NCBI GenBank assembly: GCA_022769125.1 | Contig: JALEKN010000049.1 | Location: 44,011-108,010, forward strand | Direction of reading: 5' to 3' | DNA: 64,000 nucleotides | DNA from: Agathobacter sp. | GTDB taxonomy: Bacteria; Bacillota; Clostridia; Lachnospirales; Lachnospiraceae | Shown: positions 19,186-30,011 of the stretch, piece by piece | How the letters are laid out: each line of letters starts with the position of its first letter | Numbering within the stretch: the stretch's first letter is position 1 | Program-made: the position numbers and the translations under genes | The notes under the pieces: generated by a model | Told to the model about the DNA's origin: nothing | The model's input: the letters and a program-made list of their open reading frames with translations, nothing else | Database searches by the model: none

Positions 19186-22100
19186 ATGTACAACAAAGTT
19201 GACACCAACATGAACTTCGTTGAACGCGAAAAGGCAGTAGAAGAGTTCTGGCGTGAAAATGACATTTTTAACAAGTCATTGGAGAAGAATAAGAAAGAGG
19301 GAGAAACCTATACATTTTATGACGGACCTCCGACCGCAAACGGAAAGCCGCATATCGGTCATGTAGAGACCCGTACGATCAAGGATATGATTCCGAGATT
19401 CCAGACCATGAAGGGCAAATATGTACCTCGTAAGGCAGGCTGGGATACCCACGGACTCCCGGTAGAACTTGAGGTAGAGAAGCTTCTTGGCCTGAACGGG
19501 AAAGAGCAGATTGAAGAGTACGGAATGGAGCCTTTCATCAAGAAATGTAAGGAATCCGTATGGAAATACAAGGGCATGTGGGAGGACTTTTCAGGAACTG
19601 TTGGTTTCTGGGCAGATATGGACAATCCATATGTTACCTATGATGACAATTTTATCGAGTCTGAGTGGTGGGCCCTCAAGGAAATCTGGAACAAAGGTCT
19701 TTTGTATAAGGGATTTAAGATCGTTCCATATTGCCCGCGCTGCGGAACCCCGCTTTCTTCCGCTGAGGTTTCACAGGGATATAAGACCGTAAAGGAACGT
19801 TCTGCAATCGTGCGCTTTAAGGTAAGCGGTGAGGATGCATACTTCCTCGCATGGACAACAACGCCATGGACCCTTCCGAGCAATGTTGCCCTCTGCGTGA
19901 ATCCATCCGATACGTATGTAAAGGTGAAGGCAGCAGACGGCTATACCTATTATATGGCGGAGGCGCTTTTGGATACCGTGCTTGGAAAACTTGCCGTAAA
20001 AGAGGATAAGGAAGCCGGAACACCGGCAGTGGCCGCATATGAGGTGTTAGAGACCTATAAGGGCAAGGACCTTGAATACAAGGAATACGAGCCGCTTTTT
20101 GCATGTGCCAAGACAGTCGCAGACAAGCAACATAAAAAGGGCTTTTTTGTAACCTGTGATAATTATGTAACAATGTCCGATGGTACCGGTATCGTTCATA
20201 TCGCACCGGCATTTGGTGAGGATGATGCGAATGTAGGACGCAACTATGATCTTCCGTTTGTACAGTTTGTAAACGGAAAGGGAGAACTTACCGAGGAGAC
20301 TCCATATGCGGGCCTTTTTGTAAAGAAGGCAGACCCGGAGGTGTTAAAGGATCTTGATGCACAGGGCAAGCTCTACGATGCACCGAAGTTTGAGCATGAA
20401 TATCCGCATTGCTGGAGATGTGATACGCCGTTGATCTATTATGCAAGAGAGTCATGGTATATCAAGGAGACTGCGGTAAAGGATGATCTGATCCGCAACA
20501 ATAACACCGTAAACTGGATCCCGGAATCAATTGGCTCCGGACGATTTGGCAACTGGCTGGAGAACATTCAGGATTGGGCAATTTCCCGTAACCGTTATTG
20601 GGGAACCCCGCTTAATATCTGGGAATGCTCCTGTGGACATCAGGAATGCATCGGAAGCCGCGCAGAGCTGGCAGAGCGTTCAGGCGATCCGAAAGCAGCC
20701 GAGGTAGAGCTTCACAGACCGTATATTGATGCAGTTACAATGAAGTGTCCGAAGTGTGGTGGCGAAATGCACCGTGTACCGGAAGTACTTGACTGCTGGT
20801 TTGATTCGGGAGCTATGCCATTTGCACAGCATCATTATCCGTTTGAGAATAAGGAAGTATTTGAACAGCAGTTCCCGGCACAGTTTATCTCCGAGGCTGT
20901 TGACCAGACCCGTGGATGGTTCCATTCCCTGATGGCAGAGTCCACATTACTGTTTAACAAAGCTCCGTATGAGAATGTTATCGTTCTCGGACATGTACAG
21001 GACGAAAACGGACAGAAGATGAGCAAGTCAAAGGGCAATGCGGTTGATCCGTTTGATGCATTAAAGACTTATGGCGCGGACGCGATCCGCTGGTATTTCT
21101 ATACCGCAAGTGCTCCGTGGATTCCAAAGAGATTCTCAGGAAAGCTTGTCCAGGAAGGACAGCGCAAGTTCATGGGAACATTGTGGAACACCTATGCATT
21201 CTTCGTTCTGTATGCGAACATTGACAATTTTGACGCTACAAAATATAAGCTCGAATATGATAAGCTTCCGGTCATGGACAAGTGGCTATTATCCAAGTTA
21301 AACAGTGCGGTAGCCGCAGTCGATGATAACCTTTCCAATTATCGTATCCCGGAGGCCGCAAGGGCACTTGACGATTTCGTGGATGAGATGAGTAACTGGT
21401 ATGTCCGCCGTTCCCGCGAGCGCTTCTGGGCAAAGGGAATGGAGCAGGATAAGATCAATGCATATATGACACTTTATACTGCTCTTGTAACCATCAGTAA
21501 GGCGGCTGCCCCGATGATCCCGTTCATGACGGAAGACATCTACCGCAATCTTGTATGCTCTATCGATCCGACGGCTCCGGAGAGTGTTCACCTGTGTGAC
21601 TTCCCTGTCGTAGATGAGAAGATGATCGACAAGAAGCTTGAGGAGGATATGGAAGTTGTTCTTGAGGCAGTTGTTCTCGGCCGGGCATGCCGCAACGAGG
21701 CCAATATCAAGAACCGCCAGCCTATTGCAAAGATTTTTGTCAAGGCTGAAGATGATCTTTCCCAGTTCTATCTGGATATCATCCGCGATGAGTTAAATGT
21801 CAAGGAGATCGAGGCAACCGATGATGTCAGCGCGCTGACCAACTACACCTTCAAGCCGCAGCTTAAGACACTTGGCCGTCGTTTCGGCAAGAATATCAAT
21901 GCGGTCAAGGAGATTCTTGCAGGACTGAACGGACAGCAGGCGATGAAGGAATTGAATGAGACAGGTACCTTGACGATCACCGTGGACGGAAACGAGGAGA
22001 AGCTTTCGCAGGAAGACCTCCTGATCGAGGCTGCACAGATGGAAGGTTATGTATCTGCAAGCGACCATGGCGTGACGGTTGTGCTTGACACAAACATGAC

Positions 22101-22365
22101 GGATGAACTGTTAGAGGAAGGTTTTGTCCGTGAGCTTGTCAGCAAGATCCAGACGATGCGTAAAGAGGCCGGATTTGAGGTTATGGACCATATTGCCGTT
22201 GGATTTAAGGCAGATGAAAAGGTAACCGGTATCTTTGAGAAGTATGGAGATGCAATCAAGAAGGAAGTTCTTGGAGACAAGATCACCGCAGATTGCGCAA
22301 ACGGATTTACCAAGGAGTGGAATATCAACGGAGAACAGGTAACACTTTCCGTCGAGAAGCAATAG
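19186..22365 (+). CDS. ileS: Isoleucyl-tRNA synthetase
   Basis: FYDGPPTANGKPHIGH (HIGH), KMSKSKGN; GGAGG RBS before ATG at 19186. Confidence 0.97.
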   Translation: MYNKVDTNMNFVEREKAVEEFWRENDIFNKSLEKNKKEGETYTFYDGPPTANGKPHIGHVETRTIKDMIPRFQTMKGKYVPRKAGWDTHGLPVELEVEKLLGLNGKEQIEEYGMEPFIKKCKESVWKYKGMWEDFSGTVGFWADMDNPYVTYDDNFIESEWWALKEIWNKGLLYKGFKIVPYCPRCGTPLSSAEVSQGYKTVKERSAIVRFKVSGEDAYFLAWTTTPWTLPSNVALCVNPSDTYVKVKAADGYTYYMAEALLDTVLGKLAVKEDKEAGTPAVAAYEVLETYKGKDLEYKEYEPLFACAKTVADKQHKKGFFVTCDNYVTMSDGTGIVHIAPAFGEDDANVGRNYDLPFVQFVNGKGELTEETPYAGLFVKKADPEVLKDLDAQGKLYDAPKFEHEYPHCWRCDTPLIYYARESWYIKETAVKDDLIRNNNTVNWIPESIGSGRFGNWLENIQDWAISRNRYWGTPLNIWECSCGHQECIGSRAELAERSGDPKAAEVELHRPYIDAVTMKCPKCGGEMHRVPEVLDCWFDSGAMPFAQHHYPFENKEVFEQQFPAQFISEAVDQTRGWFHSLMAESTLLFNKAPYENVIVLGHVQDENGQKMSKSKGNAVDPFDALKTYGADAIRWYFYTASAPWIPKRFSGKLVQEGQRKFMGTLWNTYAFFVLYANIDNFDATKYKLEYDKLPVMDKWLLSKLNSAVAAVDDNLSNYRIPEAARALDDFVDEMSNWYVRRSRERFWAKGMEQDKINAYMTLYTALVTISKAAAPMIPFMTEDIYRNLVCSIDPTAPESVHLCDFPVVDEKMIDKKLEEDMEVVLEAVVLGRACRNEANIKNRQPIAKIFVKAEDDLSQFYLDIIRDELNVKEIEATDDVSALTNYTFKPQLKTLGRRFGKNINAVKEILAGLNGQQAMKELNETGTLTITVDGNEEKLSQEDLLIEAAQMEGYVSASDHGVTVVLDTNMTDELLEEGFVRELVSKIQTMRKEAGFEVMDHIAVGFKADEKVTGIFEKYGDAIKKEVLGDKITADCANGFTKEWNINGEQVTLSVEKQ

Positions 22366-22386
22366 ATCAATTACGGAGGATAAGAG

Positions 22387-24855
22387 ATGAGAGATAAGGT
22401 TTTTAGCAAGAAGGCATTTATCAAGACCGTAACCGAAAATGTCCGGACAATGTACCGTAAGACATTGGAAGAAGCTACCCAGCAGGAACTGTTTCAGGCA
22501 GTATCCTATGCGGTAAAAGATGTGATCATGGATGAATGGATGGCTACCCAGCAGGCATTCGATAAGCAGGATCCTAAGACGGTGTACTATATGTCCATGG
22601 AATTTCTGATGGGGCGTGCACTTGGTAACAATCTGATCAATCTTTGTGCATACAAGGAAGTAAAAGAAGCCCTGGCAGAAATCGGACTTGACCTCAGCGT
22701 CATTGAGGACCAGGAGCCGGATCCGGCACTTGGAAATGGTGGACTTGGAAGATTGGCAGCCTGCTTCATGGATTCACTAGCATCTTTGGGATATGCTGCA
22801 TACGGATGTGGTATCCGCTACCGCTATGGTATGTTCAAGCAGAAGATCGAGGACGGATTCCAGGTGGAGGTACCGGATGCATGGCTTCGAAACGGTTATC
22901 CGTTTGAAATGCGCAGACCGGAATACTGCTATGAGGTCAAGTTTGGCGGAAATGTCCGCCAGGTTACTGATGAGAATGGCGATATGAAGTTCGTCCATGA
23001 GAACTACCAGTCTGTACTGGCTGTCGCTTATGATATGCCGATTGTTGGATACAATAATAATGTGGTAGATTCTCTGATCATCTGGGATGCGCAGCCGAAG
23101 GAAGAATTTAAGCTTTCCTCTTTCGATAAAGGCGATTACGACCAGGCTGTTGAAGAGGAGAATCTGGCCAGAAACCTTGTTGAAGTTCTCTATCCAAATG
23201 ATAATCACAGAAAAGGCAAAGAGCTTCGCTTAAAGCAGCAGTATTTCTTTGTTTCTGCAAGCATCCAGCGTGCGATTGCCAAGTTTAAGAAGAGCCACAG
23301 CGACCTTCACGACCTTCCGAAGAAAGTTGTGTTCCAGATGAATGATACGCATCCGACCGTTACGGTTGCAGAGCTTATGCGCATCTTAGTTGATGAAGAA
23401 GGAATGGGCTGGGAGGAAGCATGGGAGATTACAACCCATTGTGTGGCTTACACTAACCATACCATCATGGCAGAGGCACTTGAAAAGTGGCCAATTGAGA
23501 TATTCCAGTCGCTTCTGCCGCGTATCTACCAGATCGTTGAGGAGATCAACCGCAGATTTGTGGAGCAGATTTATGCAAAATATCCGGGCAATGATGAGAA
23601 AGTCCGCAAGATGGCAATTCTCTATGACGGACAGGTTAAGATGGCAAATCTTGCAATCTGTGCAGGATTCTCTGTTAATGGCGTGGCAAGACTTCACACG
23701 GAGATCTTAAAGAATCAGGAACTGAAAGACTTCTATGAGATGTTCCCGGAGAAGTTTAATAATAAGACAAACGGCATTACACAGAGACGTTTCCTTGCAC
23801 ATGGAAATCCACTTCTGGCTGATTGGGTTACAAAGCGCGTGGGCGCTGGATGGATCACAAAGCTTTCCGAAGTTGAGAAGCTCGTTAAGGTGGCAGATGA
23901 TCCAAAGGCACAGAAGGAGTTTATGGAGATCAAGCGCCAGAACAAGCTGCGCCTTGCAAAGTATATCAAGGAGCATAATGGAATTGATGTAAATCCGGAT
24001 TCTATCTTTGATGTACAGGTAAAGCGTCTGCATGAGTACAAGCGTCAGCTTATGAATATTCTCCATGTTATGTATCTGTATAATCAGATCAAGGATCATC
24101 CGGAGATGGATTTCTACCCGAGAACATTTATCTTTGGTGCAAAGGCGGCGGCAGGCTATCGTACTGCAAAGAAGACCATCAAGCTGATTAATAATGTGGC
24201 AGATGTCATCAACAACGATCCGTCGATCAACGGCAAGATCAAGGTTGTGTTTATTGAAGATTACCGGGTATCGATTGCGGAGTGGATCTTTGCCGCAGCA
24301 GATGTCAGTGAACAGATCTCAACTGCCAGCAAGGAAGCCTCCGGAACCGGTAACATGAAGTTCATGTTAAATGGAGCCCTTACCATCGGAACCATGGATG
24401 GTGCCAACGTTGAGATGTATGATGAAGTCGGTGCGGATAACATCTTTATTTTCGGTATGAGTGCGGATGAAGTTATCGCCCACGAAAAACAAAAGGATTA
24501 CAATCCAATGAATATCTACAACAGTGATGCCGATATCCGCCGCGTATTAAATCAGCTTGTGGACGGTACATATGCGCCAAATGACCGTGAGCTGTTCCGT
24601 GAATTGTACAATTCACTGTTGAATGCGCAGCCGGGACAGGTGGCTGACCGATACTTTATCCTTGCGGATTTCCGCTCCTATGCGAATGCGCAGAAGAAGG
24701 TGGAGGAGTACTACCGCAACACAACGGCCTGGGCGAAGAGTGCAATTTTAAATGTTGCACATGTCGGCAAGTTCTCTTCTGACAGAACAATCCAGGAATA
24801 TGTGGATGACATCTGGCACTTGGATAAGGTTACCGTAAATATGTCAGGAATTTAA
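22387..24855 (+). CDS. glgP: Glycogen/starch/alpha-glucan phosphorylase
   Basis: YYMSMEFLMGRALGNN, EASGTGNMKFMLNGALTIGTMDGANVE. Confidence 0.96.
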   Translation: MRDKVFSKKAFIKTVTENVRTMYRKTLEEATQQELFQAVSYAVKDVIMDEWMATQQAFDKQDPKTVYYMSMEFLMGRALGNNLINLCAYKEVKEALAEIGLDLSVIEDQEPDPALGNGGLGRLAACFMDSLASLGYAAYGCGIRYRYGMFKQKIEDGFQVEVPDAWLRNGYPFEMRRPEYCYEVKFGGNVRQVTDENGDMKFVHENYQSVLAVAYDMPIVGYNNNVVDSLIIWDAQPKEEFKLSSFDKGDYDQAVEEENLARNLVEVLYPNDNHRKGKELRLKQQYFFVSASIQRAIAKFKKSHSDLHDLPKKVVFQMNDTHPTVTVAELMRILVDEEGMGWEEAWEITTHCVAYTNHTIMAEALEKWPIEIFQSLLPRIYQIVEEINRRFVEQIYAKYPGNDEKVRKMAILYDGQVKMANLAICAGFSVNGVARLHTEILKNQELKDFYEMFPEKFNNKTNGITQRRFLAHGNPLLADWVTKRVGAGWITKLSEVEKLVKVADDPKAQKEFMEIKRQNKLRLAKYIKEHNGIDVNPDSIFDVQVKRLHEYKRQLMNILHVMYLYNQIKDHPEMDFYPRTFIFGAKAAAGYRTAKKTIKLINNVADVINNDPSINGKIKVVFIEDYRVSIAEWIFAAADVSEQISTASKEASGTGNMKFMLNGALTIGTMDGANVEMYDEVGADNIFIFGMSADEVIAHEKQKDYNPMNIYNSDADIRRVLNQLVDGTYAPNDRELFRELYNSLLNAQPGQVADRYFILADFRSYANAQKKVEEYYRNTTAWAKSAILNVAHVGKFSSDRTIQEYVDDIWHLDKVTVNMSGI

Positions 24856-24897
24856 CGATCCAATAAGACAATTTAGCGGGATAGAGAGGTATTGTAA

Positions 24898-24926
24898 TTG
24901 ACAAATTGCAATATCTCTCTTATAAT
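24898..24926 (+). promoter_or_regulatory. Consensus sigma-A promoter embedded in an inverted repeat
   Basis: TTGACA-17 nt-TATAAT; inverted repeat 24883-24920. Confidence 0.75.
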
Positions 24927-24932
24927 GTAGCA

Positions 24933-25146
24933 AGTTAGTAAAACAGAGTATGTTTTGCAAAGCGTATTATTGATTGAGTTAGAAGCTCAAATTTTATAAG
25001 TTGATTACTTTATAATCGGGTTAAACATCATCTTGTGAAACGGTCAATAAGAGTAAGACTTTTACATGCAGCGATACTCTGATAACGAAAATATTTATGT
25101 GTGGATTTAGTTGAGCAAGTAGGTTGAACCTGCCTGCTCTTTTTTG
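24933..25146 (+). ncRNA. Candidate structured leader/attenuator RNA upstream of polyamine operon
   Basis: Several hairpins (AAAACA/TGTTTT, TTGAG/CTCAA, TTATAA/TTATAA, AGAGTA/TACTCT) and a terminator GAGCAaGTAGGTTgaACCTGCcTGCTC-TTTTTT at 25113-25145. Confidence 0.55.
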
Positions 25147-25233
25147 TTTTATTGGAAATGCATTGCCGGTAAACCCAAGACGCTCTGTAAGGATGTTACA
25201 AAGAGGAAAAACACAGAAGGGAAATACAAAATA

Positions 25234-26682
25234 ATGGATCTAAATGAACAAAAGTCGGCTCCGATCTGTGAGGCGCTCGAATATATCAAAAGGCAGCGCC
25301 TGGTTCCGTTTGATGTGCCGGGGCACAAAAGAGGGAGGGGAAATCCTGAACTGGTACAGCTGTTAGGACAGCAGTGTGTCGGGCTGGATGTCAATTCCAT
25401 GAAGCCGCTCGACAACCTCGGACATCCGGTGTCAGTGATCCGAAGGGCTGAGGAGCTTACCGCGGATGCATTCGGAGCAGCACACGCCTTTTTGATGGTC
25501 AATGGAACAACAAGCTCTGTGCAGACAATGATCTGGTCGGTATGCAAAGCGGGAGATAAGATTTTACTGCCACGCAATGTCCATAAGAGTGTGATCAATG
25601 CACTTGTGCTTTGCGGTGCAATCCCGGTGTATGTCGAGGTACAGGTAAATCCACAGATCGGAATCGCACTTGGCGTTGAATTGGAACAGGTAAGAAGATC
25701 GATGGACGAGAATCCGGATGCGGTTGCTATTATCGTCAATAATCCTACCTACTATGGCGTGTGCTCAAATCTGGAGGGAATCGTTGCACTAGCTCATGAG
25801 AGGGGAATAAAGGTGCTTGCCGATGAGGCACATGGAACGCATCTGTATTTCGGCGAGGATCTTCCGGTATCCGGTATTGCTGCGGGTGTGGACATGGCAG
25901 CTGTGTCCATGCACAAATCCGGTGGAAGCCTTACGCAGAGCTCGATCCTTTTGTGCGGTGAAACGATGGATGAGGAATATGTGCGTCAGATCATAAATCT
26001 TACACAGACAACAAGCGCATCGTATCTGCTCCTCTCAAGTCTTGATATATCCAGAAGAAATCTTGCGCTGAGGGGACGCGAATCCTTTGAGAAGGTAAAG
26101 CACATGGCAGAGTATGCCCGCAACGAGATCAATGAAATCGGTGGATACTATGCCTATGGCAAGGAGCTTATAGATGGGGACAGCGTTTACGATTTCGATG
26201 TGACCAAGCTGTCTATTTATACACAGGGAATCGGTCTTACGGGGATCGAGGTATACGATCTGCTCCGCGATGAATACGATATCCAGATTGAGTTTGGGGA
26301 TATCGGCAACATCCTTGCTTATATTTCAATCGGGGACCGGATCCGGGATATCGAGCGCCTTGTCGGGGCTCTTGAGGATATCAAACGTCTTTATGAAAAG
26401 GACAGCAATGCTCTCTATTGTGGACAATTTATCCAGCCGGAGCTTGCAATGACACCGCAGCAGGCGTTTTATGCAGATAAAAGGAGGATTCCGCTTTCCC
26501 AGACAGCAGGGAAAATATCTGCGGAGCTTGTAATGTGTTATCCGCCGGGAATACCGATCCTGACTCCGGGAGAGCGCATCACGGAGGAAATTATTGCATA
26601 TATACGCTATGCGAAAGAGAAGGGATGCTCGGTGCAGGGGACGATGGATCCGGCGGCAGAGTTCCTGAATGTGATCGCGTAG
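25234..26682 (+). CDS. speA: Orn/Lys/Arg-decarboxylase family protein, probable arginine decarboxylase
   Basis: AAT-fold PLP protein: VPFDVPGHKRGRGNPEL, DEAHGTHLYFGEDLP, AAVSMHKSGGSLTQSS; operon context with aguA/aguB. Confidence 0.85.
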   Translation: MDLNEQKSAPICEALEYIKRQRLVPFDVPGHKRGRGNPELVQLLGQQCVGLDVNSMKPLDNLGHPVSVIRRAEELTADAFGAAHAFLMVNGTTSSVQTMIWSVCKAGDKILLPRNVHKSVINALVLCGAIPVYVEVQVNPQIGIALGVELEQVRRSMDENPDAVAIIVNNPTYYGVCSNLEGIVALAHERGIKVLADEAHGTHLYFGEDLPVSGIAAGVDMAAVSMHKSGGSLTQSSILLCGETMDEEYVRQIINLTQTTSASYLLLSSLDISRRNLALRGRESFEKVKHMAEYARNEINEIGGYYAYGKELIDGDSVYDFDVTKLSIYTQGIGLTGIEVYDLLRDEYDIQIEFGDIGNILAYISIGDRIRDIERLVGALEDIKRLYEKDSNALYCGQFIQPELAMTPQQAFYADKRRIPLSQTAGKISAELVMCYPPGIPILTPGERITEEIIAYIRYAKEKGCSVQGTMDPAAEFLNVIA

Positions 26683-26705
26683 GAGAAAGGGAATGGGTAA
26701 GAAAA

Positions 26706-27575
26706 ATGGATATCTGGTTTTCGCAGATGGACACAGAGAATGTTAAGACAAGCGTCCGTGTTGATAAGCAGCTGTACAGCGTGCAAAGCGACTATCAGCG
26801 GATCGATGTGTTCCAGTCGCAGGAATTTGGAAAGATGATCGTTCTTGATGGCGAGATCATTTTTTCAGAAGCAGATGAATTTATCTATAATGAAATGATT
26901 GTGCATGTGCCAATGGCAGTACATCCACATGTGAAAAATGTACTGATCATAGGTGGAGGAGATGGTGGAGTGGCGCGTATCTGCACACAGTATCCGGAGA
27001 TAGAAAGTATTGATGTTGTGGAGCAGGATGAGATTTTTGTTGAGGTCAGCAGGGAATTTTTCCCGGAAACAGCAAAGGGCTTTGATGATGCGCGCGTCAA
27101 GATTACGAATATGGATGGGTTACGCTTTCTGCGGAGATGTGTTGGAAAGTATGATCTTATCATCAACGATACCACGGATCCGTTTGGATATGCGGAGGGA
27201 CTTTTTACAAGGGAATTTTACGGGAGCTGCTATCGAGCCCTGAAAGAGGATGGAATTATGGTGTATCAGCATGGAAGCCCATTCTATGATGAAGATGAGG
27301 CTGCATTCCGCGCAATGCACCGCAAGGTGTTCCGGAGCTTTCCAATCAGCCGTGTCTATCAGGCGAGCATTCCGACCTGCCCGGCTGGCTATTGGATGTT
27401 TGGCTTTGCGTCCAAGAAATACCATCCGCTGAATGATCTCGATGAGAGCCGCTGGAAGAATCGGAACCTGAAGACATGGTATTACACAACGAATCTTCAC
27501 AGGGGTGCGTTCATGCTTCCAAAATATGTGGAGGACCTGCTGGAAGAGGAAGAAAGTAAAGGAAATGAAAGGTAA
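26706..27575 (+). CDS. speE: Spermidine synthase family protein
   Basis: DGEIIFSEADEFIYNEMIVHVPM, VLIIGGGDGGVAR. Confidence 0.92.
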   Translation: MDIWFSQMDTENVKTSVRVDKQLYSVQSDYQRIDVFQSQEFGKMIVLDGEIIFSEADEFIYNEMIVHVPMAVHPHVKNVLIIGGGDGGVARICTQYPEIESIDVVEQDEIFVEVSREFFPETAKGFDDARVKITNMDGLRFLRRCVGKYDLIINDTTDPFGYAEGLFTREFYGSCYRALKEDGIMVYQHGSPFYDEDEAAFRAMHRKVFRSFPISRVYQASIPTCPAGYWMFGFASKKYHPLNDLDESRWKNRNLKTWYYTTNLHRGAFMLPKYVEDLLEEEESKGNER

Positions 27576-27590
27576 AGGAGATTGAAGAAA

Positions 27591-28850
27591 ATGAGCAGAC
27601 TTATGATTATTGGTTGTGGTGGAGTTGCATCGGTTGCAATCCACAAATGCTGTCAGAACAGTGATGTATTTTCAGAGATTATGATCGCGAGCAGAACTGT
27701 TGCAAAATGCGATGCTTTGAAGGAAAAGCTGCAGCCGGTCACGAAGACAAAGATCACAACGGCACAGATCGATGCAGATGACACGGAGGCGCTTACGGCA
27801 TTGATCCGGGAGTATGCACCGGATGCCGTACTTAACGTGGCACTTCCGTATCAGGATCTTACGATCATGGATGCATGTCTTGCAGCAGGGGTTGATTACA
27901 TAGATACTGCAAACTATGAGGCGGAGGACACCAACGATCCGGAATGGCGGGCTGTGTATGAGGAACGCTGTAAACGGCTGGGATTTTCAGCATATTTTGA
28001 TTATTCATGGCAGTGGGCATATCAGGATAAGTATGAGAAGGCAGGACTTACAGCGCTTCTCGGCACCGGATTTGATCCGGGCGTGACCAGTGTTTTTGCT
28101 GCGTACGCAAAGAAGCATTATTTTGACGAGATACATACCATTGATATCTTAGATTGTAATGGTGGTGATCATGGTTATCCGTTCGCAACGAACTTTAATC
28201 CGGAGATCAATTTGAGGGAGGTTTCTGCACCGGGCTCTTACCTTGAAAATGGAAAATGGGTAGAAATTCCGGCAATGAGCATAAAGCGGGAGTACGAGTT
28301 CGAGGGAGTTGGAAAGAAGGATATGTATCTGCTTCATCATGAGGAAATTGAGGCACTGGGACGCAATATGCCGGAGGTTAAAAGAATCCGTTTCTTCATG
28401 ACGTTTGGACAGAGCTATCTTACCCACATGAAATGTCTGGAGAATGTTGGAATGCTTTCCACCACTCCGATTGATTACGAGGGCAGACAGATTGTACCGA
28501 TACAGTTCTTAAAGGCACTCCTTCCGGATCCGGCATCCCTTGGACCAAGAACGGTTGGAAAAACAAATATCGTATGTATTTTTACCGGCATCAAGGATGG
28601 AAAAGAAAGATCTGTTTATATTTACAATGTATGCGATCACCAGGAGTGTTACAAGGAGGTAGAATCGCAGGCAATCTCCTACACAACGGGAGTTCCGGCG
28701 ATGATAGGAGCGATGCTGGTGGTTAATGGACAATGGAAGAAGCCGGGCGTATTTACAACAGATGAATTCGATCCGGATCCATATATGGATGCATTGAATA
28801 AATGGGGACTTCCGTGGAAGGTAGTTGAGAACCCGGTATTAGTTGACTGA
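27591..28850 (+). CDS. Saccharopine dehydrogenase family; probable carboxynorspermidine/carboxyspermidine dehydrogenase
   Basis: LMIIGCGGVASVAIHKC Rossmann motif; adjacent to nspC; ATG at 27591 better spaced from GGAG than TTG at 27582. Confidence 0.88.
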   Translation: MSRLMIIGCGGVASVAIHKCCQNSDVFSEIMIASRTVAKCDALKEKLQPVTKTKITTAQIDADDTEALTALIREYAPDAVLNVALPYQDLTIMDACLAAGVDYIDTANYEAEDTNDPEWRAVYEERCKRLGFSAYFDYSWQWAYQDKYEKAGLTALLGTGFDPGVTSVFAAYAKKHYFDEIHTIDILDCNGGDHGYPFATNFNPEINLREVSAPGSYLENGKWVEIPAMSIKREYEFEGVGKKDMYLLHHEEIEALGRNMPEVKRIRFFMTFGQSYLTHMKCLENVGMLSTTPIDYEGRQIVPIQFLKALLPDPASLGPRTVGKTNIVCIFTGIKDGKERSVYIYNVCDHQECYKEVESQAISYTTGVPAMIGAMLVVNGQWKKPGVFTTDEFDPDPYMDALNKWGLPWKVVENPVLVD

Positions 28851-28868
28851 TTGTGAAAGGATGGCTGC

Positions 28869-30011
28869 ATGAAGATTGAGCAGATACCAACTCCGGCGTA
28901 TGTGGTCGATGAGACAAGACTGACAGAGAACTTAAAAATCCTTGACCGCGTACAGAAAGAAAGCGGCTGCAAAATTCTCCTCGCACAAAAGGCATTTTCC
29001 ATGTTTTATGAGTATCCGCTGATCGGAAAATATCTTTGTGGAACGACTGCAAGCGGGCTCTATGAAGCGCGCCTTGGCAAAGAGGAGATGGGAAAGGAAA
29101 ACCATGTATTTGCCCCGGCTTTCCGGGAGAATGAAATCGATGAACTGGCAGATATCTGCGACCATATTGTATTTAACTCTGTTTCACAGCTGAAAAAGTA
29201 TGGTCCGCGCTGCAGTGGCAGGTCCAGCGTAGGACTTCGGATCAACCCGGAATATTCTACACAGAAAGATCACGCCATCTATGATCCATGCGCGCCGGGA
29301 TCGAGACTTGGGGTTACATCCGCAAATCTCAGGCATGCAGTTGAGGAAAACCCGGATGTGCTTGAGCATGTAGATGGTTTTCACATACATACACTATGCG
29401 AGCAGAATTCGGATGATCTTGCGGCGACCTTTGAAGTATTTGAACGCAATTTTTCCAAATACTTTGGAGCACTTAAGTGGATCAATCTTGGAGGCGGGCA
29501 TCACATTACAAAAAGCGATTACGATGTAGAACGTCTGGTTGAATTGATACGGTATATTCGTAAAAAATATGATGTAGAGGTATACCTGGAACCGGGAGAG
29601 GCAGTTGCACTGAATGCGGGATATCTGGTGACGGAGGTTCTTGATATCGTGGATAACGGAATTAAAACGCTGATACTGGATACTTCCGCAGCCTGCCACA
29701 TGCCGGATGTACTTGAAATGCCATACCGGCCTCCGCTGCAGGATGCGGGAGAAAAAGGGGAAAAGCGGTATGATTACCGGCTTTCCTCTTATACATGCCT
29801 GGCAGGGGACATAATAGGCGATTATTCCTTTGACCGACCGGTTCAGGTGAGGGATCGTCTGTATTTTCTGGATATGGCGATTTATTCTATGGTAAAAAAC
29901 AACACGTTTAACGGAATCGGACTTCCATCCATCTATGCCCGGAAAGCGGATGGGGAATGCGTTCTCGTCAAAGCATTTGATTATAAGGATTTTAAGGAAA
30001 GACTTTCATGA
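28869..30011 (+). CDS. nspC: Carboxynorspermidine/carboxyspermidine decarboxylase
   Basis: PTPAYVVDETRL, HTLCEQNSDDL, ALNAGYLVTEVLDIV. Confidence 0.93.
   Translation: MKIEQIPTPAYVVDETRLTENLKILDRVQKESGCKILLAQKAFSMFYEYPLIGKYLCGTTASGLYEARLGKEEMGKENHVFAPAFRENEIDELADICDHIVFNSVSQLKKYGPRCSGRSSVGLRINPEYSTQKDHAIYDPCAPGSRLGVTSANLRHAVEENPDVLEHVDGFHIHTLCEQNSDDLAATFEVFERNFSKYFGALKWINLGGGHHITKSDYDVERLVELIRYIRKKYDVEVYLEPGEAVALNAGYLVTEVLDIVDNGIKTLILDTSAACHMPDVLEMPYRPPLQDAGEKGEKRYDYRLSSYTCLAGDIIGDYSFDRPVQVRDRLYFLDMAIYSMVKNNTFNGIGLPSIYARKADGECVLVKAFDYKDFKERLS

Noticed and set aside
25149-25739. 196-aa minus-strand ORF
   Set aside because: Antisense to speA.
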